From positions 323,719 to 387,718 of the forward strand of contig CAWJHQ010000006.1 of assembly GCA_963842775.1 (NCBI GenBank): 64,000 nt of DNA, given 5' to 3'. Under the pieces are notes generated by a model. It ran no database searches, was not told the origin of the DNA, and saw only the letters and a program-made list of their open reading frames with translations. This document shows positions 52,219-61,283 of the stretch, one piece after another. This stretch comes from R-RK-3 sp963842775 (GTDB lineage: Bacteria > Pseudomonadota > Alphaproteobacteria > Rhizobiales > Rhodomicrobiaceae). The translations under genes and the position numbers were made by a program. Each line of letters opens with the position of its first letter. The first letter of the stretch is position 1.

Positions 52219-53121
52219 CTATTCGGCTGCGGTGCGGCGCGGTGCCAGGAAATCGGGCAGCGCCTGAACGATATTGCCGGCGAGGCCGGTTAGATTCGCC
52301 CGCAAATTGCGGAAGTCCCGGCGAAGGGCCAGCGTCTCCTCGTCCATATAGAGTGCGCGATTTACTTCGATCTGCAGCGCATGGATGCCTTCGCTCGGCG
52401 TGCCATAGCGCTCGGTGATGTAGCCGCCCGCATAAGGCTTGTTCAGAGCCACGCGGTAGCCGAGCTTGGCGATCAGGCGCTCGACGACACGCACCATGTC
52501 GCGCGGGCATGACGTGCCGAACCGGTCGCCCAGCACGAAATCGACCTTCTGCACATTGCCCCGGTCGCCCTGGTAGGACGGCATGGAATGAAAATCGATC
52601 AGCACCGCATAGCCGAAACGCGCCCGCGCTTCGTTCAGAAGGCCTGACAGCGCCGCATGGTAAGGCTTGTACAGCCGGTTGATGCGTTCGAGCGCCGCGC
52701 TCACCGACAGCGGGCCGCGATAGATCTCTTCCTGCTCGTTGACGATGCGGGCGATGGTGCCCAGCCCGCCGACGACGCGCAGCGAATGCGTATTGGCATA
52801 ATCCGGCAAGGTCTCCGCGAACAGCGCGGGATCGAGTTCATAGGGCTCGCGGTTGACGTCGAGATAGGCGCGCGGGAAATGCGCATGCATCAGCGTCGCG
52901 CCGATATTGACGACGCCGGCCAGCAGCAGATCCACATAGGCGTCTTCCGATTTGCGCAGCGCGGGAGCCGTGAGCCGCGAGGCACTCAGGAACGCGCTTG
53001 GATAGGTTCTGCCGCTATGCGGAGAATTGAATATGAAGGGTGTCGGCGTATGGTCCGGTCTTAAAATGGTGAATGGAGGATTCAGCTCGGTTTCGATGGC
53101 CTGAGCCTCAATGTCTTGCAT
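52219..53121 (-). CDS. N-formylglutamate amidohydrolase family protein
   Basis: About 300 residues from the ATG at 53121. HutG-like zinc hydrolase: FIFNSPHSGRTYPSAFL, HAHFPRAYLDVNREPYELDP, VLIDFHSMPSYQ with metal ligand candidates, and LNKPYAGGYITERYG, HALQIEVNRALYMDE. Members release formate from N-formylglutamate in histidine degradation or act on related N-acyl compounds. No hut genes are nearby, so the physiological substrate is open. A start 11 codons upstream is also possible. Confidence 0.85.
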   Translation of the reverse strand: MQDIEAQAIETELNPPFTILRPDHTPTPFIFNSPHSGRTYPSAFLSASRLTAPALRKSEDAYVDLLLAGVVNIGATLMHAHFPRAYLDVNREPYELDPALFAETLPDYANTHSLRVVGGLGTIARIVNEQEEIYRGPLSVSAALERINRLYKPYHAALSGLLNEARARFGYAVLIDFHSMPSYQGDRGNVQKVDFVLGDRFGTSCPRDMVRVVERLIAKLGYRVALNKPYAGGYITERYGTPSEGIHALQIEVNRALYMDEETLALRRDFRNLRANLTGLAGNIVQALPDFLAPRRTAAE

Positions 53122-53436
53122 CTTACGAAACAACCTGACGAATTTCGCCAGCATGGGTCACGCTAACTGCGCGGGCCGGATGCCGGGATTGGGAAGCGAC
53201 GATGGTGAAATCATGATATGGGATCCGCCCTCATATTTTGTTATCCGCCGAAACACCGATCCGGCGTTCCTGCCGTTCAAATGCTCTTTGACCGACCCGA
53301 GTCTTCCCGTCGCCGCGCCGCACCCTTGGACAGCAGGCGGTCTCGGAGCAATTCGATGACAAGTAAGATCGCAGTCTATCCGAAATCGCCGCCGGTGAAG
53401 GCATAAAAATCGACAACCCGGGATAAATCTTCACGC

Positions 53437-53602
53437 ATGTCGGATCGTCCCATAATCGTGTGGTTCCGCCGTGATTTACGGCTGGCCGACCACCCGGCGC
53501 TCGACGACTGCCGTGGCTGGCGGGTAGCCTCAGCCGATCATCGCCCGCGATGAAGGACGGCGGCAGGCGCTTGCGGCGTATGAGGCGGTGAAGTCTGCGG
53601 CG
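53437..53602 (+). pseudogene. DNA photolyase remnant with large internal deletion
   Basis: The start reads MSDRPIIVWFRRDLRLADHP followed by ALDDCRGW, the N-terminus of a deoxyribodipyrimidine photolyase/cryptochrome. Within 30 codons it breaks, and in another frame from 53531 the sequence reads QPIIARDEGRRQALAAYEAV, matching the C-terminal end of the same family (PIVDHxxxRxxALAAYxAxK). About 430 internal codons are therefore missing. The stop of the antisense histidine kinase (53538) lies inside this remnant. Confidence 0.65.
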
Positions 53603-54884
53603 CGGCAGTTAACTCTGTCGTCCAATGCGCGCTCATTAACGCGCCGCCGGGAAACAGCATCTCCACCGTGGTGCCTTTGCCGCGGGCGCTTTCGATGGCC
53701 AGGCTGCCCCCTGCCCCCTCGACCAGCCGCTTCACCAGTGGCAGACCGAGGCCCGAGCGACCAGGCGCGGGCAAAGCGGGAGCCTTTCTGCGCGCGGCGC
53801 TCATCACACTCCTGATCTCCTTCTTCGTCATGCCTTTGCCGTCATCGGAGATCGCCAGCCGGATCGTGCCATCCTTTCGCTTGCGCGCCGCGACCTGGAT
53901 GTGGCCGCCGGTCTTTTGGTGCCGCACCGCGTTCATCAGCACGTTGAGCAGAATTTGCTTCAAGACGCGTTCGCCCGCCAGAAGGGGCGGCAGACCCCGG
54001 CCGGCGCTTTTCGAGACTTTCAGCCCCGCCTGCTTAGCGAGCGGCGCAATGAGGCGCAGACAGCTCTCGACGGTCGACTTTATGTCGACGGGCTCGGGTG
54101 CGGGCGGGGCTTCCTCGGGCCGAAGAATGCGCATTGAAAAGTCGCCGAGGATCGCCATTGCGAGATGCGCGCTCTCCATGATGTCGGCGGCATAGGAGCG
54201 CAGTTTTTCCTGACCGCGGCCAGGCGGCGCCGTGTCGCTGATCCGTTCGGCGAAGCCGAGAATGACGGTCAGCGGGTTGCGCAATTCGTGACAGAGCTCG
54301 CGGATGGTGAGGAGGGCGGCGTTAGGCGGGGCTTCGCTTCCACGGGGAGCAAGTGCCGCCGATTTCGGTTGCCGCTGCCGGCTGTCCTCGGCGGGTCCGT
54401 TTTTCAGCCGCGCCGCGATGGCGTCCAGAGCGGTCCGGTCCGCTCTCGCCGTCCGCTCGTCGCTCGGCGATCGAGGTTGCGCTTCGGGCGGTTCGATCTC
54501 CGCGGGCTCCTGATCGCGGGCGGCGTCGCGCAGCGCCTTCACGATCAGCCCCGGGTGACCGCCGGCCACTTCCAGGCTTTGCATGTGACAGGTCACGGAT
54601 TGACGGCCGCCCGCCGCCCCCAGGATCAGCGTCTCCACCCATTCGCGTTTGTCGCCGGCGTCGTTGGCAAGCGCGCCCATGCGCAGCACGGCCTTGTTGC
54701 GCGCGTCGAATTTTCGGACGCGCAGGCCCTCGTTCGAGGTGGCGCCCCAAAATGTGCGGCCGGCCTGATTGGCCCAAAGAATGCGGCGCGCGGCAGCGTC
54801 CCAGACCCAGACAGGCTCTTCAGCGGTCAGAAAATCTCCCAAGGGAATTAATCCCCCGGAGCCGCCATCGCTCTCCATACGCAA
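53538..54884 (-). CDS. PAS-domain histidine kinase, probably soluble
   Basis: 448 residues. An N-terminal PAS-like domain (EPVWVWDAAARRILWANQAG) is followed by a charged linker, a HisKA box with His in RELCHELRNPLTVILGFAER and a HATPase domain with NVLMNAVRHQ, ISDDGKGMTKKE and GRSGLGLPLVKRLVEGAGGS. No membrane helix is seen. The last 20-25 residues (TSPPHTPQAPAAVLHRGR) are read from the antisense strand of a photolyase remnant, so the native C-terminus was probably altered by a deletion. No response regulator is adjacent. Confidence 0.88.
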   Translation of the reverse strand: MRMESDGGSGGLIPLGDFLTAEEPVWVWDAAARRILWANQAGRTFWGATSNEGLRVRKFDARNKAVLRMGALANDAGDKREWVETLILGAAGGRQSVTCHMQSLEVAGGHPGLIVKALRDAARDQEPAEIEPPEAQPRSPSDERTARADRTALDAIAARLKNGPAEDSRQRQPKSAALAPRGSEAPPNAALLTIRELCHELRNPLTVILGFAERISDTAPPGRGQEKLRSYAADIMESAHLAMAILGDFSMRILRPEEAPPAPEPVDIKSTVESCLRLIAPLAKQAGLKVSKSAGRGLPPLLAGERVLKQILLNVLMNAVRHQKTGGHIQVAARKRKDGTIRLAISDDGKGMTKKEIRSVMSAARRKAPALPAPGRSGLGLPLVKRLVEGAGGSLAIESARGKGTTVEMLFPGGALMSAHWTTELTAAPQTSPPHTPQAPAAVLHRGR

Positions 54885-55233
54885 AATCTACTTCTTTACC
54901 CACTGTTAGCCACGTTTGTTGCCGCAAATCATGAAGACAATGAATGCTCGCCGATGACAAGCCGGAGCGGCCGATTTCCTGGACTTTTCCGTCAGTCATC
55001 CTTAACGCGGGCATCAGCTTCCCGGATTCTGGGGGTTGCGCGGAAACCGCTCATAGACGAAAGTATGAGAATCATACACAGCTTGCAGTGTTGTGTTTGT
55101 GCGATGCAATATTATATTGCAATGCACAACGAATATGGTTATTCCTTATGCGTTGCACAGCAAACGGGCACTAGCTTCGTCGAAGCGCCCGCTCATTGCC
55201 AAGCCGTCCCCACTCTGTAAGAGGCTAATCCCT
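54885..55233. promoter_or_regulatory. Phasin promoter region with 33-bp palindrome
   Basis: No gene seen. At 55097-55129 a 16-base arm (starting TTGTGCGATGCAATAT) faces its reverse complement across one base with two mismatches. It overlaps a promoter-like pair (TTGCAG at 55083, CAATAT at 55107) and lies about 105 bases before the phasin start. A second TGCGTTGCACAGCA element follows near 55158. This is the expected place for a PhaR-type repressor, which is inference. Confidence 0.5.
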
Positions 55234-55608
55234 ATGCAATATACCCCTGAATTCGAAATTCCGTCGTCCGTTCGTGAAATCGCCGGTAAATCGGTTGAGC
55301 AGGCAAAAGACGCTTACGGCCGCTTTGTCGAGGCTGCCCGTACGGCTCAGGACATGGTAAGCAAGTCCACAGAAGTTTTCGCGAGCGGTGCGCGGGAAAT
55401 GAACGAGAAGGTCTTCAGCTTCGCCGAGGCCAACACCAAGGCAAGCTTCGAGGTCGCCACTCGTCTGGCCCATGCGCGCGATGTCAAGGAAGCGCTCGAA
55501 ATCCAGACGGCGTTCGCGCGCAGCCAGATGGAAGCCTATGCCCAGCAGGCACAGGAAATTTCTCGCATTATGGCGGCTTCCGCACAGAAGGCCCAGCCGG
55601 TCAACTGA
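55234..55608 (+). CDS. Phasin (polyhydroxyalkanoate granule protein)
   Basis: 124 residues from ATG 55234: EFEIPSSVREIAGKSVEQAK then an amphipathic helix run AYGRFVEAARTAQDMVSKST and LEIQTAFARSQMEAYAQQAQ, the pattern of alphaproteobacterial phasin_2 proteins that coat PHA granules. The start was chosen because family members begin within a few residues of FEIP; AAGAGG lies 12 bases upstream. A second phasin follows at 97 bases. Confidence 0.92.
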   Translation: MQYTPEFEIPSSVREIAGKSVEQAKDAYGRFVEAARTAQDMVSKSTEVFASGAREMNEKVFSFAEANTKASFEVATRLAHARDVKEALEIQTAFARSQMEAYAQQAQEISRIMAASAQKAQPVN

Positions 55609-55705
55609 GCGCTCCGGCGCTGGATGGACCAGCAATAGTACGACAACGGCCAGATCGGCGGCGCGCTGATCTGGCTCGATAAGCGCGTTGGCAAAGGAGA
55701 ATGCC

Positions 55706-56677
55706 ATGTCAGACCCCAATGATAATGGTCAGCGCAACCCCTTGTCGTCGAGTTCATCCCATGCCTCGGGCACAAGCGCGCGAAGCGTTTCGGGGCAGCC
55801 GAACCAGGCGCCGGGCACGACTGCGGCGGCGCAGGATGATGCTGCGCCCGTGACGCCGGTTTCGGGCGGCGAAGCTGTCTCGCAGGCCGACGCCCAGCAA
55901 CATCCCGAAGCCGGTCACGAGACTGAGATGTCGCATGCCGCAGCAGGGGGATCGAGCGACGAGCCCGCAGCATCCGCGACGGAACAGCAAGATCCGGCTT
56001 ATGAGCCTGACGCGGTGGCGGAATTCGAACCATCCCCCGCGCCTGTCGCTGAAAATTACACCGGATATTCCGAGCCCGCTGCTGAACATCATGCCGAAGA
56101 CGCCGATGAACGCGCCGCAGATCCTGAAGATCAGCCGCTAATCGCCGCGTCAATCGGCTCGACCTCGGAAGCAGTCAGTGAGGTTTCGGCCTCCGCGACG
56201 GATGAGCCCGACGATATTGCCGATACGGTTGCCGAGGAAGAAGCTGGGCCGGTTGATCCGCTGCCGAGCGAACCAATTTCGGCGGCCGCGAGCGATTTGG
56301 CGGCTGTTGCCCGGCAGACTATCGCCGAAAACCAAGCCCGGCAGGAAAAGGCGATGGCGCTGTTCGAGCAGGTCTCACGCCGGTTTACCACGGCGCTTGA
56401 AGAGGCCGGAGTGGACGCCGCGCGCGTCACCTTCAAGGTTATGGAATTCGCCCAGGCCAGCTTGAAGAACAATTTGGAGCTGGCGAAGTCCTATACAGCC
56501 GCGCGAAGCGTTCCGGATATTTTCGGGCTGCATGCCGCATATCTCACGCGGCAATTCGAATTGCTCAACGCCCAGGCGGAAGAACTCCGGGAACTCACGG
56601 CGAAGTTCGCCATGAGAAACACTGCGTCCCTGAAGCCGCAGGCGGATCAGACGGCCAATACGCTCGATAATCGCTGA
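55706..56677 (+). CDS. Phasin-domain protein with long acidic N-terminal extension
   Basis: 323 residues from ATG 55706, preceded by AGGAG. The first 190 or so residues are low-complexity, rich in Ala, Glu, Ser, Pro and Asp, and predicted disordered. The rest is a phasin-like helical domain (KAMALFEQVSRRFTTALEEA, FGLHAAYLTRQFELLNAQAE). The tail could project from the granule surface and bind partners; this is inference. It forms a pair with the upstream phasin. Confidence 0.8.
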   Translation: MSDPNDNGQRNPLSSSSSHASGTSARSVSGQPNQAPGTTAAAQDDAAPVTPVSGGEAVSQADAQQHPEAGHETEMSHAAAGGSSDEPAASATEQQDPAYEPDAVAEFEPSPAPVAENYTGYSEPAAEHHAEDADERAADPEDQPLIAASIGSTSEAVSEVSASATDEPDDIADTVAEEEAGPVDPLPSEPISAAASDLAAVARQTIAENQARQEKAMALFEQVSRRFTTALEEAGVDAARVTFKVMEFAQASLKNNLELAKSYTAARSVPDIFGLHAAYLTRQFELLNAQAEELRELTAKFAMRNTASLKPQADQTANTLDNR

Positions 56678-56807
56678 GCGCCGGCTCGCCAACGTCCCGC
56701 GTATCTGGCCTTTGGCCCACGCGCCCCTGCTTGCCGAGCGGGGACTGTCGCTATAGTGTGCGCGGGGCAATGGCTTCGCGCCGCAAACGGCGCCGTAACA
56801 ATCGAAA

Positions 56808-58007
56808 ATGATGGACCAAACGTCACTCGACAGGGACTTCGCGCCGTCTGCGCCCAGCGGCGGCCGCAGCCATGAGCTGAACAGCCTGATGCTGCCCCGC
56901 GCGCCGCAGGATACGCGCGTGGTCGTCGCCATGTCCGGCGGCGTCGATTCCTCCGTCGTGGCCGCGCTGCTGAAGCGCCAGGGCTACGACGTCATCGGCA
57001 TCACCCTGCAGCTCTATGATCATGGCGCGGCGACCAGCCGGAAGGGCGCCTGTTGCGCCGGCCAGGACATTCACGACGCGCGCCGGGTCGCTGCCGCCAT
57101 CGGCATTCCGCATTACGTGCTGAATTATGAGGAGCGCTTCCGCCGCGAGGTGATGCAGCCCTTCGCCGAGAGCTATGTGGCCGGGCAGACGCCGGTGCCG
57201 TGCATCGCCTGCAATCAGTCGATCAAGTTCAAGGATCTGCTCGAGACCGCCCGCGATCTCTCCGCCGACGTCATGGCGACCGGTCATTACGTGGCCAGTC
57301 ATCCCGGCTTCGGCGGATGGGAGCTGAAGCGCGCCGCCGACGCCGAGCGCGATCAGAGCTATTTCCTCTTCGGCACCACGCGCGAGCAGCTCGCCTTCCT
57401 GCGCTTTCCGCTCGGCGATTTGCGCAAGGAGGAGACGCGCCAACTCGCCGCCGAACTCGGCCTTGCCGTCGCGCATAAGCCCGACAGCCAGGATATTTGC
57501 TTCGTCCCCACGGGCCGCTATACGAGCATCGTCGAAAAACTGCACCCGGGTGCGGCGGAGGCGGGCGATATCGTGCATCTGGACGGGCGGGTGCTTGGCC
57601 AGCATAGCGGCATCATCAATTTTACGATCGGCCAGCGCCGCGGCATCGGCATCGCCTCGGGTGAGCCGCTTTACGTGGTCCGGCTCGACGCGGCGCGTCG
57701 AACCGTGGTTGTCGGTCCGCGCGAGGCCCTGATGTCCCGCCGCATTGCCCTGCGCGACGTGAACTGGCTCGGCGACGGTGATCTGAACGGCATCCCGGCG
57801 GACGGCTTGGCGGTTTGGGCCCGCATCCGCTCTTCGCAGCCGCCGCAGCCGGCGACCCTGCTTTCCGATGGGAAGGGCATCACCGTTCGCCTGGCGGAGG
57901 GAGAAGACGGCATTTCGCCTGGCCAGGCCTGCGTGCTTTATGATAGCGACGCGATGCGGGCGCGCATTCTCGGCGGCGGCTGGATCATATCGGCCGAACG
58001 CGACTAG
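56808..58007 (+). CDS. mnmA: tRNA-specific 2-thiouridylase MnmA
   Basis: Thiolates U34 of tRNA-Lys, -Glu and -Gln. 399 residues: PP-loop ATP site VVAMSGGVDSSVVAALLKRQ, catalytic Cys in PVPCIACNQSIKF and the second Cys in DSQDICFVPTG, then GQRRGIGIASGEPLYVV. The first 28 residues before LPRAPQDTRVVV are not conserved, so a start at the internal ATG (56889) is possible. The stop codon is part of an inverted repeat. Confidence 0.95.
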   Translation: MMDQTSLDRDFAPSAPSGGRSHELNSLMLPRAPQDTRVVVAMSGGVDSSVVAALLKRQGYDVIGITLQLYDHGAATSRKGACCAGQDIHDARRVAAAIGIPHYVLNYEERFRREVMQPFAESYVAGQTPVPCIACNQSIKFKDLLETARDLSADVMATGHYVASHPGFGGWELKRAADAERDQSYFLFGTTREQLAFLRFPLGDLRKEETRQLAAELGLAVAHKPDSQDICFVPTGRYTSIVEKLHPGAAEAGDIVHLDGRVLGQHSGIINFTIGQRRGIGIASGEPLYVVRLDAARRTVVVGPREALMSRRIALRDVNWLGDGDLNGIPADGLAVWARIRSSQPPQPATLLSDGKGITVRLAEGEDGISPGQACVLYDSDAMRARILGGGWIISAERD

Positions 58008-58116
58008 TGCACTGTCGCATGCACATTGATTCATGCGTCAGTGCACTAGCTGTTTGTTATGCGTCGATTTTACCAAAACCGGCTGTAGCCCCTTTACTGG
58101 AAGATGCACTAGCTGT
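58005..58116. repeat. Inverted repeat and direct repeats between mnmA and glycosyltransferase gene
   Basis: A 17-base arm (58005-58021, starting TAGTGCACTG) pairs with 58032-58048 across 10 bases with one mismatch. The sequence TGCACTAGCTGT then occurs at 58042-58053 and again at 58105-58116, just before the glycosyltransferase start. No U-tract follows, so an operator or RNA structure is likelier than a terminator. Confidence 0.5.
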
Positions 58117-58132
58117 ACGCCGGGGGGCGTCA

Positions 58133-59596
58133 ATGACCGATCAGCAGCTCGAAAGGCTGGCGCGCTGGACGCCGCTTTTCATCCTCAGCTATTTCACCGC
58201 GCAATTCCTCATCCGCGTCGGCTTTTCCGCCAATCTGGAAATCGATGAATCGCAGTTCGTTGGGCAAACGCACCTCGCGCTCGGCTACGGCGATTCGCAC
58301 CCGCCGCTTTATAATTGGCTGATCACGGGAGCGCTGGCGCTGACGGGCGGATATTGGCCCGCCGCTGTTGCGCTGGTTAAGAACCTCCTCCTTGCCGGCA
58401 CTTACCTGCTGGCATTCGACACCGCAAGCAAGGTCACGGGCAGGGCGCTAACCGGCTTGATCGTTGCCGCAAGCTTCCTGCTGCTTCCGCAGATCGTGTG
58501 GAAATCGCAGATTACGCTCGCGCATTCGATTCTCGTCATGTTCGCGGTCGTCGCGTCTCTGCATGCGGTTGTCTGCATCGTCCGGCGGGGCGATCTGGCG
58601 AGCTTTCTCTGGCTTGGGCTCGCCGGCGCAATCGGTGCGCTGGCCAAGTATAATTTTCTCCTGGGTTTTGCCGCTATCTTGATTGCTGCATTCAGCATCC
58701 CCTACCTGCGCGCGCGGCTTTTCACACCCAAGCTGGCTTATGCTGGCGCGCTCTTCGCGGCGCTGTTTACGCCGCATCTCATTTGGGCATTGCAGCACCT
58801 TGCCGTATCCACCGAGAGAATGGCCAAGCTCGAACGCACCAATTCCAGTTTCGGCGGCATCGACATTCCCTGGATCGGACTGGACGGGTTTCTGGCGCTG
58901 GTCATCGCCGTCGTGGCCTGGGCGGGGCCGCTTCTGCTCGCATGGTTCGCCATCCGGTATTTGAGCCGTGGCGGCAATGTTGAGCCCGGCATCTCGCAAG
59001 GCGATGACATCAGGTCCTTCGCGCGGTTCTTCGGGCGCGCGACCGCAATCGGCCTTGCCGCCTTCGCCATGATCCTCCTCGCCGCCGATCTGCACGCCGT
59101 GCATGAGCGCTACGTAACGCCGCTCTTGATGCCGCTGCCATTTTGGCTGGCGCTGTCTTGGCCTCTGGAGGGCCGCTTATACGCGCCGGTTCGCTTCCTG
59201 CGTCTGACTGCTGCCGTGGCGGTGCTGATGGTCACGGCCTGGCCGCTCTGGATCGCGTTTGGCCGCGAGCAATTCGCCTATCCCTACGGGGCGTTCGCCG
59301 CGGCCTTGAATAGCCAGTGGACAGAGCCGCTCGTGATCCTGGCGCATCAGCGAAAAATCGCCGCCAATATTGCGATAAGGCTTGATCGCGCCAGCGTATG
59401 GGAAGATGGCATGCGGCCCGAGCGGGTCGTCGTGCTCTGGGATGCGAAAGCAGGGGAGCCGCCGCAATCGCTCGTCGCCGAGCTTGGCGACGGGGTCGAG
59501 CCGCGCGGCGAAATCATGCGGATGAGCTACCCTTACGACAATTTTTCCGGCTACCAGGCGCGCCTCAACGCGCAACTTTACGCCCGCAAGCCATAG
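58133..59596 (+). CDS. Glycosyltransferase family 39 (ArnT/PMT-like) membrane protein
   Basis: About 487 residues with around ten membrane helices. The first periplasmic loop has EIDESQFVGQTHLALGYGDS followed by HPPLYNWLI, the acidic catalytic loop and HPP motif of GT-C dolichyl/undecaprenyl-phosphate sugar transferases. ATG 58133 was chosen because the helix start ARWTPLFILSYF follows at once. It transfers a sugar from a polyprenyl-phosphate donor to a periplasmic acceptor. The convergent GT2 gene overlaps its end by 19 bases and may make that donor. Confidence 0.88.
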   Translation: MTDQQLERLARWTPLFILSYFTAQFLIRVGFSANLEIDESQFVGQTHLALGYGDSHPPLYNWLITGALALTGGYWPAAVALVKNLLLAGTYLLAFDTASKVTGRALTGLIVAASFLLLPQIVWKSQITLAHSILVMFAVVASLHAVVCIVRRGDLASFLWLGLAGAIGALAKYNFLLGFAAILIAAFSIPYLRARLFTPKLAYAGALFAALFTPHLIWALQHLAVSTERMAKLERTNSSFGGIDIPWIGLDGFLALVIAVVAWAGPLLLAWFAIRYLSRGGNVEPGISQGDDIRSFARFFGRATAIGLAAFAMILLAADLHAVHERYVTPLLMPLPFWLALSWPLEGRLYAPVRFLRLTAAVAVLMVTAWPLWIAFGREQFAYPYGAFAAALNSQWTEPLVILAHQRKIAANIAIRLDRASVWEDGMRPERVVVLWDAKAGEPPQSLVAELGDGVEPRGEIMRMSYPYDNFSGYQARLNAQLYARKP

Positions 59597-60357
59597 GTCG
59601 GCGCGGGCCTGATCTCCGCCCCGTGCGTGAGGCTCAACTCCTTGATCTCGCCGCGATCGCTATGGCGCCGGACGAGCCAGTAAACACCAACGAGATCGAG
59701 AAACGACACGGCCGCGCGGTCGAAGAAGCCGTATTTCGAGAGCCCGTGCACGCGCGGCCGGTCATTGACCATGATTTCCCGCACACCATAACCGTGCCGC
59801 CGCGCCAGTGCCGGAAGGAAGCGATGCATATTGTCGAAGTAAGGCAGCGCCGTCGCCAGCGAAGCGGGAATCACTTTGAAGCCGCAGCCGGAATCGCGCG
59901 CCGTGTCCTTCAGCGCCCGCCGCCTGACCGCATTGGCGAAGCGCGAGGTCAGCTTCTTGACGAGACCGTCATTGCGGCGGTTGCGCACCCCTGCGTAAAT
60001 CACGGTCGCGGGGCCGGCGGCGATCTCCTTCCACAGCCGGGCGAGATCGGCCGGATCGTTTTGCCCATCGCCGTCCAGCGTCGCGATCCACGTGCCGGCG
60101 GCGGCGTTGAAGCCGGTCTTGAGAGCCGCCGACTTGCCCGCACGCCGGCCATGCGCGATCAGCCGGAGCGGCGCGATGACATCCATCATCGGCAGAATTT
60201 CCGCGCGAGTCGAATCTGTGCTTCCATCGTCGACGACAATAATTTCATAGGCTGAGGCCGAGAGAGCGTGCGGCATGACCGCCACAATTTCATTGATTAA
60301 TTGCGCCAGATTGGTTTGTTCGTTATGCGCGGGAATTAAGATAGAAAGGTCCGGCAT
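59578..60357 (-). CDS. Glycosyltransferase family 2, polyprenyl-phosphate sugar synthase-like
   Basis: 259 residues: DLSILIPAHNEQTNLAQLIN, DDGSTDSTRAEILP, IATLDGDGQNDPADL with the DxD-type motif, and RVHGLSKYGFFDRAAVSFLD. There are no C-terminal membrane helices beyond a short amphipathic stretch. Such enzymes attach a hexose to undecaprenyl or dolichyl phosphate in the cytoplasm, feeding GT-C enzymes like the adjacent family 39 protein. Confidence 0.88.
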   Translation of the reverse strand: MPDLSILIPAHNEQTNLAQLINEIVAVMPHALSASAYEIIVVDDGSTDSTRAEILPMMDVIAPLRLIAHGRRAGKSAALKTGFNAAAGTWIATLDGDGQNDPADLARLWKEIAAGPATVIYAGVRNRRNDGLVKKLTSRFANAVRRRALKDTARDSGCGFKVIPASLATALPYFDNMHRFLPALARRHGYGVREIMVNDRPRVHGLSKYGFFDRAAVSFLDLVGVYWLVRRHSDRGEIKELSLTHGAEIRPAPTYGLRA

Positions 60358-60489
60358 CCAGTTTCGCTCTCAAACGTTACTCGGCTTAGGCGCGGTTATA
60401 TCCGCCCACCGGTTCGGACGGAAGCATGATTGCGGTGGCCGCATCGGGGCGATAGGCGAAGTACAAGGGTTTCTCAGGGGAGCAGCGGA

Positions 60490-61133
60490 GTGCAGGCGCA
60501 GAAGACCTTGAATATGTACAGCGTGCGCAGCGCTTACCGGCGCTGGGCACCGATCTACGACCTCACCTTCGGCGTCATCGCCTCGGCGGGGCGGCGCAAA
60601 TCGGTGGAACTGATCAATCAGCGGCGTGGATCGGTGCTGGAGGTCGGGGTCGGGACCGGGCTTTCGCTGCCGAATTAGCGCCCTATCTCAAGATCACCGG
60701 CATCGACCTCTCGCCGGAGATGCTGGCGAAAGCGCGGGAGCGCGTCGAAAAGGACGGGCTGCGCAACATAGAGGCGCTGTACGAGATGGATGCGTCCAAT
60801 CTCGACTTCGCCGATGACAGCTTCAATACCGTCGTCGCCATGTATGTGATGACCGTCGTGCCGGACCCGGAGAGGGTGATGGCTGAGTTGGAGCGTGTCT
60901 GCACGCCCGGCGGCGAAGTGATGATCGTCAATCATTTCAGCCAGGATGAGGGCGCGCGCGGCTGGGTCGAACGGAAAATGGCGCCTCATGCCGACAAGCT
61001 CGGCTGGCATCCGGTGTTCCCGATCGAGCGCGTCATGGTACGTCCCAATCTGTCGCTGATCGAACGCAAGCCGCTCTGGCCGATGGGCCTGTTTACGCTC
61101 GTGCGGTTCCGCAAGCTCAGGGGTACGGGCTGA
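60490..61133 (+). CDS. PmtA-like class I SAM-dependent methyltransferase, one frameshift
   Basis: About 214 residues from GTG 60490 (AGGGGAG upstream). Motifs: YRRWAPIYDLTFGVI, SAM site VLEVGVGTGLSLP, GIDLSPEMLAKARERV, MDASNLDFADDSFNTVVAMY. The similarity is to Rhodobacter-type phosphatidylethanolamine N-methyltransferases that make phosphatidylcholine; a UbiE-like role cannot be excluded. A missing base near 60678 creates a false stop after LPN; restoring it gives APYLKITGIDLS. Confidence 0.82.
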
Positions 61134-61206
61134 TCACGGCCCTCGCGCACGCCTCGCTCCTCTTGACGCACCCCCGTACCCTCCTTATACCATAATGCTT
61201 ATCCTT

Positions 61207-61283
61207 GGCGGGGTAGCTCAGTTGGTTAGAGCGGCGGAATCATAATCCGTAGGTCGCCAGTTCAAGTCTGGCCCTCGCTACCA
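61207..61283 (+). tRNA. tRNA-Met (CAT), elongator type
   Basis: 77-base cloverleaf with encoded CCA. Acceptor GGCGGGG/CCTCGCT has two G-U pairs. The anticodon arm GCGGA-ATCATAA-TCCGT gives anticodon CAT, and the T arm GCCAG-TTCAAGT-CTGGC is perfect. The AATCATAATCC anticodon loop context is that of elongator Met, not initiator or lysidine-type Ile. Confidence 0.95.

Noticed and set aside
56823..58034. 403-codon minus-strand open frame opposite mnmA
   Set aside because: Shadow of MnmA, which has its PP-loop and catalytic Cys residues.
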